Assembly: GCA_016648135.1 (NCBI GenBank)
Contig: JADDOH010023033.1
Location: 1-64,000, forward strand
Origin: Agrypnia vestita
Taxonomy: Eukaryota > Arthropoda > Insecta > Trichoptera > Phryganeidae
Direction of reading: 5' to 3'
DNA length: 64,000 nt
Each line of letters opens with the position of its first letter. Positions within the stretch are counted from its first letter, which is position 1. The notes below the pieces were generated by a model. That model was not told where the DNA came from. It made no database searches and saw nothing but the letters and a program-made list of their open reading frames with translations. Shown in pieces: positions 45,284 to 57,234 of the stretch. A program made the position numbers and the translations under genes.

Positions 45284-45915
45284 ATTTATTTATTTCAAAA
45301 AATACTTGTTTACAAATCAAGGTACTTAATACTAATTTAACAATAAAATATAAGATAAATTACACTTTTTTTTGTTAAATTTGTGGATTATGCCACTCTA
45401 CTAGGCTACGCCTGTCCCAGAGTGGCGTTATAGAACACAATTATAATATTTTTTTGAATTCGTCAGTAATATTTATTTTCATAAGGTAGTAATTATGTAT
45501 CTACAAAGTATCAAGTGCAATGTTAGTAAAAGTTGAATGAGTCATAAGTCCAAGTGTAAATATGTGTAGAATAATTGTTTAATGTAAAAAGGGTTAAAGT
45601 TTTGTTTAAGATTATTTTTTATATTCCTTAATTAATTAATTTATTTATATAGGTAAATATTTTTATTTGTGGACATTAGTATGCAATTACAGTAAGTAAA
45701 TTTTCAGTTGCTGTTCTACCTTTGGAGGTAAGTCAGTTGTTTGCTAAAGCTTTTATTTTATTAATTGAGTATAATCTGATTTCCGGGAAGTCTGTTTTAA
45801 ATATGTTAAATATTTTAGGCCCTATGTATGAGTAATTTTTCTGTCCATGTGTTGTCTTAGTTTTTGGTATTTCGTCAAGGTTTCGTAATGCTTGTCTAGT
45901 ATTATGTGAATGCGA
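45284..45915 (-). pseudogene. Non-LTR retrotransposon 3' end
   Basis: The minus frame ending at the stop at 45,733 reads RQALRNLDEIPKTKTTHGQK, then NYSYIGPKIFNIFKTDFPEI. This matches the conserved tail of Jockey-like ORF2 proteins (pattern TRQxxxLxxPxxxTxxGQxSxxYxGPxxWN). The 3' UTR follows for about 440 bp, includes a hairpin-like CCACTCT...AGAGTGG, and ends in AAATAAATAAATGA at 45,284. Only the last 60 codons survive. Confidence 0.7.
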
Positions 45916-46473
45916 GTCGCGAGATCATGTCGCTGTATTTGACAGAAAATCGCGTCCATAAAGGACACGAACCACGTAAACTGCAAGGTTAATAACTTGT
46001 CATGCAATTACTAAAAAAAAAAATATTTGCTCAGCAATTTGATGAAGTTCTGAAGAGTACAAAATTTGCCTTGCCCAAACAGTTATACACACAAAATTAA
46101 TAGAAAATTTTGTGTTTGATGAATAGATCTTAGCGTAATTGATCTAGATAATAGATTAAGGCGTTATTGTAGACGAAAACTTTTCTCTAGTCGTTCATAT
46201 CAATTGCACAGTTTATAGAGTATTAATAACCCTAGATTTCTTACTTACATTAAGCAAAGATTTCAAAAAAAAATATTCGTATATATTATACATGTAGGGT
46301 ATATAAACAGAGGCAGCAATATACAAAAAAAATTCAATGCAGCCATCGACGATGACTGATTTATAATGTACTGAATTCGAGGTTTTATATATAATTTATA
46401 GGAAACATGATTTTGGAAAGGATAGAGATACATAAAATCCAGAATTCAGTACATTTTTTCCACTATGTATAGT
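45916..46473. other. AT-rich spacer
   Basis: No feature recognised. Confidence 0.4.
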
Positions 46474-46560
46474 TTTCTGGGATATTCTGCCGTGTACATG
46501 TGACCTCTCTGGCCGACGTTTCGGATACCATTGCAGGTTCCATCATCAGGGCTGATGTTT
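46474..46560 (-). ncRNA. Hammerhead-like core in repeat, locus G
   Basis: The minus strand reads GCC, CTGATGA, extra T, hairpin GGAACC/GGTATCC (loop TGCAAT, one bulged A), GAA, ACGT, C, GGC. Stem I is 3 bp (GCC/GGC) and the cleavage triplet GUC. The downstream flank CAGAGAGGTCACATGTACAC, then GGCAGAATATCCCAG, is shared with locus H. Confidence 0.55.
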
Positions 46561-47685
46561 AATTTAGAGAATATTCAAAATAAATATCTTTAAATCAAAG
46601 ATAAATTGATAATTCATCATAATCAAAATGTTAAAATGCATTTGCTTGCGTAACCCACCCCAAGAAACTAGAAGATATGCAGGTGTTGCCTTGGAAACTA
46701 CAGCCACTATCTACTTTTTAAATTCTCCATTGTAAAGATTTCTTAGATTACCAAAAAATACGAGCAGATTGATGTTTTTGCCTCTAATATGATGTTTTTG
46801 CTTCTAATATGTTGAAAATATTGGAATTTATTATAAATTTCGTCTTTTGAAACATAAAAAAATAGAATTCAAATATGAAGGCGACCTTTGTATAAAGAAA
46901 TTCTTACTATCTTCTCGATAACTACCAACAACTCGGTTATTTTTATGTGCTGGCTTTCATGGTCTTGGTGTCAATTTTATGATAAGATTAAGAAGTGTTC
47001 TAGTGTAATACATAATAATTATACCTATTTTACCTATACATAATACCCTACTGTTATATTGTAATACCATACTTGTATTGCATATAAAAGCCATAAAGGA
47101 AAATAAATAAATAAAAACCGCACGTGACTACTGTAAGCATTACTGAAATCGCGGGGTCCTACACGACTACAAGCAGCAGAGACGCCAATTCGATATGCCA
47201 AAACCTGTCGTCTGGTTACGGAAAAAATGTATACTAATGCCTTATTCAAGAAATATATACAAACTAGCAAAGAACGTGATATTTTATCGAAGTATATCTT
47301 ATATTTAGCTATTTCTTAATATTGCTTCGTAAAATATCATGTTCGCTTTGAATTTCACGGCAGTTAGATTTCATAAATGTCAGCTTCGTTTTTATTAGAA
47401 CGAAAAAAATGAACGCCTCCGCGCTTTTTCGTTTTCTTTTAAAGCCTTAAAAAGTAGAACTGTGTTATAAATTGGTTAAATTTTTTTGGAACGCTCTTAA
47501 ATAAACGAAACTTGGAATGAAAAACTAGAAAAAATGAATTTACAACAAAGCAAATAATAAGATGGAGAACGCATATTTTTCATTCCATTTCCAACAAATT
47601 ATTATATTAAGGGTGTTGACAAATGGAAAAATAAATATTTATTTATTATTAAACATTTTTACTCCTTTTTTTTTAATTCATAGCG
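46561..47685. other. Spacer, no recognised gene
   Basis: A short direct repeat, TGATGTTTTTGC.TCTAATATG, occurs twice at 46,770-46,812. The minus frame 47,034-47,270 (78 aa) is unassigned. Confidence 0.4.
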
Positions 47686-47988
47686 TCTGCTTGCTTGCTT
47701 GCTTGTCTGTCGAAAAAACTTTGGATCGATTTTTAACTCTTTTCCCGTGATCCAATCGAGCTGAAAATTTGCAGACAGACTCGGGGCGACGATAAAAATT
47801 ATCTGACAAATTTTCGTTTAAAAAATTAATAATTATAGTATAATTTTGTATTTTTCGAAATTTTTTATTACTCGCTTTCGTAGCGTCGCCCGACTCGAGC
47901 CCAACGCGTATGTTAAGCGCCAAACCTGTTTGCACTAGTAAATGAGGAAGGGAATATAATAAAAACTTTTTATGGGTTAGTTTTTTTA
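47686..47988 (-). repeat. Dispersed repeat E, copy b, with (AAGC)n tail
   Basis: Reverse complement of 44,206-44,545 over most of its length. Its minus-strand 3' end is a short AAGC microsatellite (plus strand TTGCTTGCTTGCTTG at 47,690-47,704), typical of SINE or non-LTR tails. Copies a and b are about 3.1 kb apart in opposite orientation. Confidence 0.8.
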
Positions 47989-48088
47989 AAACTTAAGTTA
48001 TTGGGTCATGTGGAGGTTATGATCACACAATCAGAAATTATGTTTTGTTTTCAATTAATAGCAAACCTTTATTTTCTGATTATAGTTT

Positions 48089-48232
48089 ACTGGGATATTC
48101 TGCCGTGTATATGTGACCTCTCTGGCCGACGTTTCGGATCCCATTGCAGGGACCGTCATCAGGTATGATGTGATATCGGCCAGAGAGGTCACAAAATATA
48201 GAATATCAGGTCACATATATCGGCAGAATATA
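48089..48232 (-). ncRNA. Hammerhead-like core in inverted repeat, locus H
   Basis: The minus strand at 48,162-48,127 reads CTGATGA, extra C, hairpin GGTCCC/GGGATCC (loop TGCAAT, one bulge), GAA, ACGT, C. The flank GGCCAGAGAGGTCACATATA is like locus G. The right side (48,172-48,232) holds an inverted copy of the flank (TCGGCCAGAGAGGTCACA, GGTCACATATATCGGCAGAA), so the whole 144 bp is a broken palindrome. Confidence 0.55.
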
Positions 48233-48449
48233 CATAGAAGATTCTGAACGGCCGTGAAGAACATTTTTTAACCTTTATTTTTTCCGCCCAAGCAAATGAA
48301 ACACGGAAGGTATCTTTTAATGGATATATGTAGGGGACACTCAGGCGCATGCGTTAATTTTTTCCACCCGCAGAATGCGTCAGTCGCTGACGGTCAAGTC
48401 TCTGTAGTGTCGTAGGGTTCTCAATTGTCGTGAGATTACGGAACGACTT

Positions 48450-48690
48450 TAGCAGCCATATTGCGTTAAATTTTGCCAATAGCTTGACTAAAAAGCAAGC
48501 GAAAACCGTTTGCAAAATCCAATAAGCTCCCGAAAGCTATGAGCATCTCATGGAGAAAGGACTGGTACAGCCGTTTCAAATGAGGCTGCATATCTGTGGA
48601 TAGCAAACGGCGTCCTGGTAGGCTCCCGACAAGCCTAAACAACTATATGAATGACTTAGTGCAGACTTTGGCATCGTCCTATTGCAGTCT
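48450..48690 (+). pseudogene. Mariner-like transposase N-terminal relic
   Basis: Plus frames read LTKKQAKTVCKIQ, then SISWRKDWYSRFK, a stop, GCISVDSKRRPGRLPTS and LNNYMNDLVQTLAS. This follows the mariner pattern: KTxxETxxMIQ, WYxRFKxGRxSVxSxxRxGRPxTS, xVQxL. Stops and a frameshift break it and no catalytic region follows. Confidence 0.6.
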
Positions 48691-48844
48691 TTGAGAACTT
48701 GAAAAGTTTTGACCTGGGTTTTAAGCTTGGAGAGAGTATCCGAATTTTTTTTGCTTCTAATGATGAAGCGGCTCCATCCATGATAATTGTTTACGCCATC
48801 AATTACAAATTTCGATAGCTGTGTATGTAGTTTGGTCTTTTCTT

Positions 48845-49245
48845 ATTGTATTTTAAAATTTAGTTTTTTTTTATATATTTTTTTTCATATTTAATTATTT
48901 TTTGATACTTATTATATTACACATATGCCAAACTGCACAGCAGTTTAACGGCATGGTTGCCTTCAATATTTAACAATAATTTTTATTTTATAATGAAGAT
49001 TATAGTGTAGGTCACTATCGAGTATTGCATGATTTTTACAAGTGATACATGATATGTAATTATAAATTAATGTAAGATTAGGTACATAGCTTTAATATAT
49101 ATTCTTTTAGCTTGTACTTTTTTGAAGCCAATGGAGTTTTTTCGCCTTGCATCATCTTAAATAAATTTTTATGTAATTTATTAAAGATTCTTGGCACAAT
49201 ATAATCTATTTTTCTTTCACCATAGACGTTGTTCGTCCTATATTA
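48845..49245 (-). pseudogene. Non-LTR retrotransposon 3' end
   Basis: The minus frame ending at the stop at 49,078 reads VYGERKIDYIVPRIFNKLHK, then NLFKMMQGEKTPLASKKYKL and KEYILKLCT. The motif GxRxxxYxVPRIxN...K..LKxYLL is the very C-terminus of many arthropod non-LTR ORF2 proteins. About 230 bp of AT-rich 3' UTR follow. Confidence 0.65.
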
Positions 49246-52194
49246 GTGATTGGCAATGGCGTGCAGCGCATACAAGCAAAAAAGATGTGCATTAGTAAAG
49301 ATTCTGAGAAACAAATATTAATTAAATAATCCGTAATTCGTCCTACGGCTAGAAGTTTTATTTCCGACTTTTCTGCGCTTAACTTGATGTCAATTCTTCA
49401 TTTATTTCGCCTACCAATTTGTTCCACAAATATAGTCAAGTCGAGAAAAAAACCGTGTATTTTTAATACTGCGAGTTTTGTGTAGTAGCGTCCTTCTTCG
49501 AAAGGTCCTATGCCAGGCGCACGTCATGCATAAATGTTATTTTTTACAAATTCCACCCAAAACTTTCGGTGTAAATTTTATGTCTTTTCTGTAGTAAATG
49601 TAAATACGAATACGACAAATACCATCTGTTATCTGTCATATCATAATGGTATCTTAAAATTTTTGATTTATTTTTGTGAAAAGAAACGTATATCTGAAAT
49701 TAGTATTGTTCCGATTTAATTATATATAAATCGTCTTCGAAATATATTGAAATTTTATTATTAAACGTATAAGCTATACCTATATAAAATATTTATTTAT
49801 TTAGAAAATATTGTTTACAATACTTATTTTATAGTGCAGTTATTTTTGTGGATTGAAACTACTCAAAATAGTTCATTATATATAGTTAAAATTTTTTTTA
49901 AATGTATATACCCTTATAGGTATATGCTTATATATATATTTTTAATATAGGTATATAGTCGGTCACAGCATAACCTAAGTTTATACCCACTGTACGCCAC
50001 TGGTGATTGGTATTCTCATTGTTCATCCTGTTGATCTGGTTGCATAGTTTTGGTGCGTATCAGTGTGTATATTAATATTATTTATCATTTCTTCTAGTAT
50101 TATATTATATATTCAAACAGTAGAAACTCGAACGACTTACCTTGCGATGGAAGGCCGCTTGTCGCCGTGTGGATAAATCGCGATCCGCCGTCTTCTTTCT
50201 TCTTATTATATTATCTTATGTCAAATCTTCTTCACCAAAACTGTACACCCGTTATTTTTGTCTCCAATGTTACATTGAGATGTTTGAAAGTCAACCATAT
50301 GCCGCCGTGTAAATTTCAAATCTACCGCCGAGAGCTTGACACCTTTAGTTCCGTCTTCTGCCGCTAGGCCGCCGAGATACCTACTTATTTGAGCATCTCA
50401 AAATTCCATGTATGTGTTTATTGTGTTGTGTGTGAATTAAAACGCAGAAATAATAATAGACGATAGAAATAAATAATAATAATAATTGACCCGATCATTT
50501 TTCGCACCTTATTCAAGCTTTCTTGTCCAAACACATCATTTTCCTGGTTTGTTGTTCTTAGTTATTTAAGAAGTGAATGGAAAAGCTTACATATCCTGTG
50601 CATCCTGAAAAAATCATCTAAATATATTAATATTGTTTTCTGTCTTAACTAGCTAATAATGAAGCTGGAATTACAACTTTAGATAATAATTAGAGGGTTG
50701 CACGCAATCAGCGCGCAGCACGCAATGGTCCAGGCAACACGCAACGGTTTCCCACCAAATTACCGTGATTTTTACGGGGGTACGCCTCGTATTTGCTTAC
50801 AGTAAAATAACATATATTACGGGAAAAAATATCCTAAATTATTAAAATGATTTATTTATTTTCCTTAAAAAATGGCAAAATAATTTCGTGATGACATTAT
50901 TTATATAATTAATAAAATAAACATAGTTTTGACCACTTTTTTATATTGAAAATATCAAAATGTTTCAAGGTCTATGGCTCCTTTGTCCTAAAAAAGTTAT
51001 ATATGGAAAATGAATAATAATAAAGTGCCTAGTTAACATGAAAATAAAGTTAAAAGATTATTTGTAAAAAAACCTGCTTATTTATAATATTCAATTTACT
51101 ATTAACACTTTTTCTTATTTCCAAAATTTCTAGTTGATAAAACTGTGATTCTGTTTAATTTGTATGTAAAATTTGTAAACCCTCATTAATATCAAAAGAA
51201 TGATCCATAGCCAAAAGATGGTTAGAAAATTCCAAATAATTATTCTAATGAATAAAAAGTGGTGAAAATCAAGTTTTTTTTATTAATTATAAAAATGATT
51301 TATAATACGAAACCAAAATTCTGCGTTATCCAAGGCAGTTTATTAAATTGACCGCCTCCAAATTGACCGATCTCGTAAATAACGGATAAAAAAGATTTTC
51401 GAAATGAGAAAATAATTTATTGCTAAAAAATAAATTTGGATAGCGACGTTCGGATAATACTGCGCAGTAAATTCCAATATCGAATTTATGGTTTTTATAG
51501 AGACTGGCCATTTATTGTGTAAACATTTCCATTAAAAAAGATATGTTTATTGTATATATATTATTCATTATAAATTATCAGTCACGGGGAGACAATCATC
51601 CAGCAGTGGATAGAGAATGGCTGTTAATTTTTATTTATTTATTTAACATTTTTTCTACTTCGATAATCCTCTTGATAGAACGACCGTAGTCACTATAACA
51701 ATGACGACACTACAATTAAAATTTTCCTGTAATATGTGATAATCTTCCTGACATTTCTGGCGGCTTCTTCAAGTGACCCATTAGTTGCAGACTTCAACCA
51801 GATTCAATTAAATTTATTAACATGGACATGACAAACATCCAGATGGATAGATGGTAGGGTGTGCATTTGCTTCACTGCTTTAGTTTTAAAGATTTTTATC
51901 CGGCATAATACAGTGCGCGCACGTGCGTTGGGGATCCAAGACTAACAGAAAAATCACTTTTCAAGCTTGTAATGATCTATTGACACATGAGTAATCATAC
52001 AGAACTGAACCAAGCAAATCTAATTGCATTTTATAACTTTGATGAAAATATAAAAGGATGTTCCCCACCACTCTCCCGGACATCCCATCTGGTGAAGCGG
52101 TTATGGTATGGTTGAAATTGGTGCGCTTTGAGTGTCCAACTATACAGAACTTCCAAGGGGCGAGGGAGATGTCCAGTACGAAGCGAAAGGCCCG
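49246..52194. other. Long AT-rich stretch without a supported gene
   Basis: 49,780-49,880 resembles a non-LTR 3' UTR (TTTATTTATTTAGAAAATAT) but has no coding part. 50,130-50,400 is GC-richer with repeated GCCGCCG/CCGCCG steps and no domain. 50,700-50,750 has clustered CACGCAA/CACGCAAT motifs. No frame exceeds 66 codons. Confidence 0.4.
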
Positions 52195-52221
52195 TCACAG
52201 AGAAACATGCAAAACACTTAC

Positions 52222-52527
52222 CTCCTGGTTATCTTCCGATTTATTGGAACTGCGACCTGAAGAACTGCGGTCTAAAGTGGATTGTAAATGCGGGTGTCCG
52301 TCTTCACCAAGATTATAACAAATCCACTGCGAGAACGGATTTGACTGCGGCGATGAGATCGAACGACAACTCTTGCGGATGCGAAATGCGGTAGTGTTAA
52401 TGTCACACGGCAGTGATGGCGGTCGAAAGTACACTTGACGAAATGCGTTCCGAGCGAGGCGGCGGTTGCGAATGTACTCACAGCGTCGGTCCAGTATGTA
52501 CTTACGCCGGCCCTGCTGGGTCCCGCG
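52222..52527 (-). other. Exon-like open frame with splice donor
   Basis: The minus strand is open for 102 codons from just after a TGA (52,528-52,530). It ends at CAGGAG|GTAAGT, a consensus donor whose GTAAGT is complementary to 52,216-52,221, in phase 0. The peptide includes RCEYIRNRRLARNAFRQVYF, RIRKSCRSISSPQSNPF, SQWICYNLGEDGHPHLQS and SSGRSSNKSEDNQE. It is basic and then serine-rich, in a GC-richer island, with codon use unlike nearby random frames. There is no ATG, so it would be an internal exon. The acceptor is uncertain (a CCCAGCAG|GG possibility lies near 52,515). Family not recognised. Confidence 0.45.
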
Positions 52528-52821
52528 TCATTGGCGGAGTCAGGTTAAGCGGATTGCCTGCTTCTCCATAAAGGGCGTTCGATGTATACCACAAGTGTAG
52601 GTATTGGCGCAACCACCATCCATGTTTGGATTTAATGGAAACATTGTTATTATTTAGAGGTTTTGCAAAACAATGTCACCTACGTCATATTTTTTTTTAT
52701 CTAAATCAGTTTCCGTGCAACGTCGGGTACAGACCGCTTGTTTTCAATATTCTTACTACTTTTAAAATTAATCGTGTGATGAAAAATAAAAATAATTTTC
52801 TTGTTATCCACATATAACCAG

Positions 52822-53040
52822 GCCAGTAATGATGAAGGTAACAACCACGATGTTTGGATGACACCCCAGCCAACACCAATAGCCAAGTTACCAAATAAAT
52901 TTATAAACTCTTCGACTAATAATCCGCCCCAGCCAGACAAACTACAAGTAGCCGTACACAAGTATAAATTCGTATCCCGCCGAGCCGCGAAGGTCACTAG
53001 AGCTGTCAAATATCATATAACTAAATGTATTAACATATGA
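52822..53040 (+). other. Second exon-like open frame
   Basis: After TATAACCAG|G the plus frame reads ASNDEGNNHDVWMTPQPTPI, then AKLPNKFINSSTNNPPQPDK and LQVAVHKYKFVSRRAAKVTR to a stop at 53,040. G/C-ending codons are frequent in the last third. The preceding pyrimidine tract is weak. The opposite strand is also open (52,701-53,009, hydrophobic). Unassigned; lies opposite in strand to the exon-like frame at 52,222, so the two cannot be one gene. Confidence 0.3.
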
Positions 53041-55557
53041 GTGAAGTGGCCACGGCCATTTATAATTAATAATCCTTAACTTATGGTAGTAGTACTTGTC
53101 GGTGAAATAGTTTTGACTTTCGCCTAGTAATCCAATAATCCATGGTTGGAGCTATTCCAATATTCCAACAAGTATGTTATATTTTCATGGCACATGCGTT
53201 TAGTTTAGTTATCATACTTAAACAGTTATTTTCACAGCTAAACAGAGTTATTTCTTAATTTTTGACAAGCTGTTGAGCTTTCACCATTATTAAGTAAGAT
53301 AAGGAAAATAAATAATATTGTTTACAATAAGAAAATAAAATCAATTAATTATAAAACGTGTAATTTATTTATTTTGAAAGCTTCCATATTCCACAAATTT
53401 CATACAATTAGTATGAATGGTATGTAATATGTTTTTATGACGATTACTTTTACGACGTGTCATGACCTTACGATCTCTTTTAAAGTGTTTGAATTTATAT
53501 TTTCTATTTTACAAATATTTTAAAATCTTATTTATAGACTCTCCCATTAAAATCGGAAGGTACATATTTGCGGAAAGCACAATGAGATCTACTATTCGCT
53601 TTGAAGAATTCCCGAAGGAAATAATTTATTTCTCGGATATCACTTTACATTAAACGAAAAAGTATCATGCGCGGCTGCCGCAGTTCAAAGAAACGTTGAT
53701 AAAATGGCTCGGAAAATATTAAATTCTTCGCATTGGAAATCATATTTATCTTGGCGCAATAATTGGTCGCGGAAAAATTGCGATGTACATACAATCGCAG
53801 TTTTATTTTCATAATACCGGGTCTATACGAAAATATTATAAAAGTAGTTTCGTTTTTCAAAAAAAACATTTTTTTTGGAATGATACGTATATAAATCATT
53901 TATTTAACCCGGGAGCAGTGGCATCCCCAGGAACTACACCGTTAGTGGCGCTTAGAGGGTTTCTCTCATGCATCTTTAATTGGGCATCATTTTGTTACCT
54001 TTGATTTTCATAGAATTATTTTTTTTACATATGAGAAATGAAACACTTTTTCGTCATAAATATCAAAAAATGAAAATTTAAAATGGGAAGAAAAACATTT
54101 TTTAAAAAAAACAGTTATTTTTCATAAAAATAAAAAGTAATTAAAAAAAATACATTATTCTACTATTCGTTGAGTTCTTCAAGGGTGTTACTTTCTAAAA
54201 GTATGAAACAAAAACATAAGACATGTTCGTTGCACAGTGGTTTTTCACACAAATTACATCCCTTTTTGGTACAGCTTTTTTTCTTCTAGGGAAGATTCCA
54301 ACATATTCCATGAAGATTTTTTTAATTATCTAGGGATCTAGGGATCGACAAAAGTTGTCCACATTATCTGGCAAAGATCTGACGATAAATTATGAATGCT
54401 CATCTCCCTTTAGCGTATGGTTTTATCAACTGAATATCCAGCCTTCTTAAAAAAATCGACGCTAATGATTAATTTCAAAATTGATAGCAAATATAATTTT
54501 TCCATTGATACCAGCAATTTACAAAAGGGAATGGAATACGGTTTGAGGCAATCTATTACTTTTTCTGATTTATGAACCTTTCATCTCATCAATATCTATC
54601 GACGGCCCTTTTGGTCAAATTAAAAAATGTCACCGAATTGCGCGATCGGTCGGTCACTGTTGGAATCGATAGAGTTAATAATATATTCTTCTTCCAATCA
54701 TGGAACGACAGTGCTAACTGCATCCTCTAAATTATAATCCTATAAATTTGTCAGATTTACCATTTGTCGATAAGTCGAAAGCTTAGAATCTTTATCAATC
54801 TAAAAAAAAATCAAAAAAAAGAAAATATTTATACAATATATCGGGGAAATAAATTAATTTAATAAAAAATATTATATATAAGAATACTGCATATATTAAT
54901 TTATATTTTTTGCGATAAATAAAAACTTATAAAATTATTTTTAAAAATTGCGGAAGAAATACAGAGATCTACAGAATATTTCCTTTCCAAACAACCCAAT
55001 ACAGTGTCCTAAGTCAGGAGAATGTTATCCCAACATAATTGAATTATTATTAAAATATTATATTAGAAAAAAATCAGGTCCAGTTGAAACGGGTATACGA
55101 ATAACCAATTTTTACAATTTTCAGTCACGAAATGCGTAGACAGAATTTGCATCGTATGTTACGTATTAAATATTCTTATTTTATTATTAAATATAAAAAA
55201 AATACTAAATCAAATAATAAATTACCAATCCAACGATGAGAATTGAGATTGGAGAGGAATATTACCTCATTTTATAGGCTTTGTATAATCGTATGGAGGT
55301 ACCTACGACACGATTATTGTTTTCAGTAATATTACAAAGTTAACGATTATCTTTAATTGAATATTTTTCACAATTTATGTGTATATAATATTTCACAATA
55401 AAAACAAATTGAAAAAAATTGTGTTGATTTTTGACCCTTTTATAAAATTGACTACATTTTATAATCAATAAATAAATAAAAAATGATCACTTTTATTTAG
55501 GCTCAATAATTAAGCTTTATAATACACATACGTTAAGTAATATTTATCAAATCTATA
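53041..55557. other. AT-rich stretch without a supported gene
   Basis: Only 53,905-54,005 is GC-richer (AACCCGGGAGCAGTGGCATC and following), looking like a repeat end; no second copy was found. Frames of 60-85 codons are unrecognised. Confidence 0.4.
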
Positions 55558-55592
55558 GTTTCGAAAGAAGCAGTCCCTCTCATCGTCAGGTG
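55558..55592 (-). ncRNA. Hammerhead-like core, locus J
   Basis: The minus strand reads CCTGACGA, T, GAGAG/CTTTC-type imperfect hairpin, GAA, ACTATAGA. CUGANGA and GAAAC are present, but the palindrome is followed by A, not U, so the cleavage site is lost. Related to 22,662. Confidence 0.35.
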
Positions 55593-56829
55593 TAATCATC
55601 CAATGTAATTATTAACCCTGAAGCAGAGAGGCACAGCTCCTAACGAAACTACAGTAGTAATAAATATAACTCGACGTGTGTGTACTGCAGAGTTTAATTT
55701 AATTGTTAATTAAAATATCCGTGTTGCACCATAAACAAACTGATTTACCAGTGATTAAAAATAAATTTTGTTTTTTTAAAATGCATAAAAAAATATTAAA
55801 TTTATGCAAAATTTCTGATTTCATATATTTAATCAAGAAACGGCTTATTAAATATTCTATGAAAATAAATCTTTATAATTTATTTTTTTTAAAAAAAAGA
55901 TCAGATATGTTGGTAGAGATTCTATACAAGTACTCTACGACGGGCAGTTAAAATTAAATCCATACGAGAAATTATTGATCAATGGCTTATTAACCTGACC
56001 ACACACATATATACACGATTTTAATTTACATAATTCGAGCATTAATAATATTGCCTAATTAATTCAAAACACATGAAATTTTCCAAACATAAATCGTACA
56101 TTTGTAAGCCATAAAAGCACAGATTACTGATACATTCGCATCGTTCTAATATAATCTGACAGTTCGAATTTCAACTGTAGTTTCCTCAAGTACTTTATCA
56201 GATTTAGGCCCCGGAGATGAAATAAATCTTTCTTGGGTTGACAGTGGATTGGTTTCGAAAATTTATAGCGAAAATATTAGCGACATTGATAATTAACCAA
56301 AACGGAACCGATCGACCCATTTGTGTCTCTTTGAACTACCGCGGGTGGCTTTCAATACATTTGACAGTGTGTAATTAATCACATGATTTATGGATGTCGT
56401 TTTTCAAATGTACTATAATGTCATATGAATCAAATATACATACATCAATCAACAATCAAAGATGTAATTTGTTAAAAATTTGAGTGTGTAGCGTTAACAC
56501 ACGATTGAAGCAATACGTGTAATAAAAAGATTATTATTTTTATCAACACTTAACCAAACTTGGTGTATATTATTATACATGTATATTTTATATATTGTCT
56601 CTTAACCGAACCTTTATATTATTATTTTAGTATTCTTATTACGTTTCTATATTTTGTATATTATTATTATTTACAACTCATTTTCCTATATTGAATAATT
56701 GTGTTTTATGTGTGTGAATAATCTGGAATAAGAAAAGTATTAAATTAAAAAATATAACTGCCCCAGGACAGACTTCACCTAGTGGAGCGTTATTAGCTAA
56801 TTTTATAAAAAGTGTATTTTGGGTAATTA
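55593..56829. other. AT-rich spacer
   Basis: No gene recognised. The plus frame 55,703-55,951 (82 aa) is Lys/Ile/Phe-rich, as expected by chance. Confidence 0.4.
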
Positions 56830-57030
56830 TGCCGTGTTTCTACGGCCTTTCGGATTTTACTAATCTCTGTCTGGCCAACGTTTCGGATCCCATTGCAGGT
56901 TCCATCATCATAATGATGATCAGCCCTGATGATGGACCCTGTAATGAGATCCAAAAAATCGGCCAAAAATGTCGTAAAAACACGGCACAATACCCCAGAA
57001 GACACAAACCAGTGGACTCTGAGTGGCCGT
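56830..57030. repeat. Inverted pair of hammerhead-like repeats, locus I
   Basis: The minus arm reads ATGATGATGGAACCTGCAAT, then GGGATCCGAAACGTTGGCC. The plus arm (56,922 on) reads CTGATGATGGACCCTGTAAT, then GAGATCCAAAAAATCGGCC. Both continue into ACGGC-type flanks (AAACACGGCATAAT and AAACACGGCACAAT). The minus arm lost the first C of CTGATGA and the plus arm lost GAAAC. The two halves form a 200-bp imperfect palindrome of the family at loci G and H. Confidence 0.6.
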
Positions 57031-57234
57031 GAAACCTAAAAACATTCTTATACAAAGTATTATTGTGATAATATTTATTTGAACAAGTAACTAAATATAG
57101 GTACGTAATGGAATAATTTTAATTTACGACTACGGAAAGATGGTTGGTATCATTAATGTGGTTGGAAGATTCTGAGAAGTTATTATTTTTTGAGTAACAC
57201 CGATGTTTTCGCCTATACAACGTATATGGCTATT

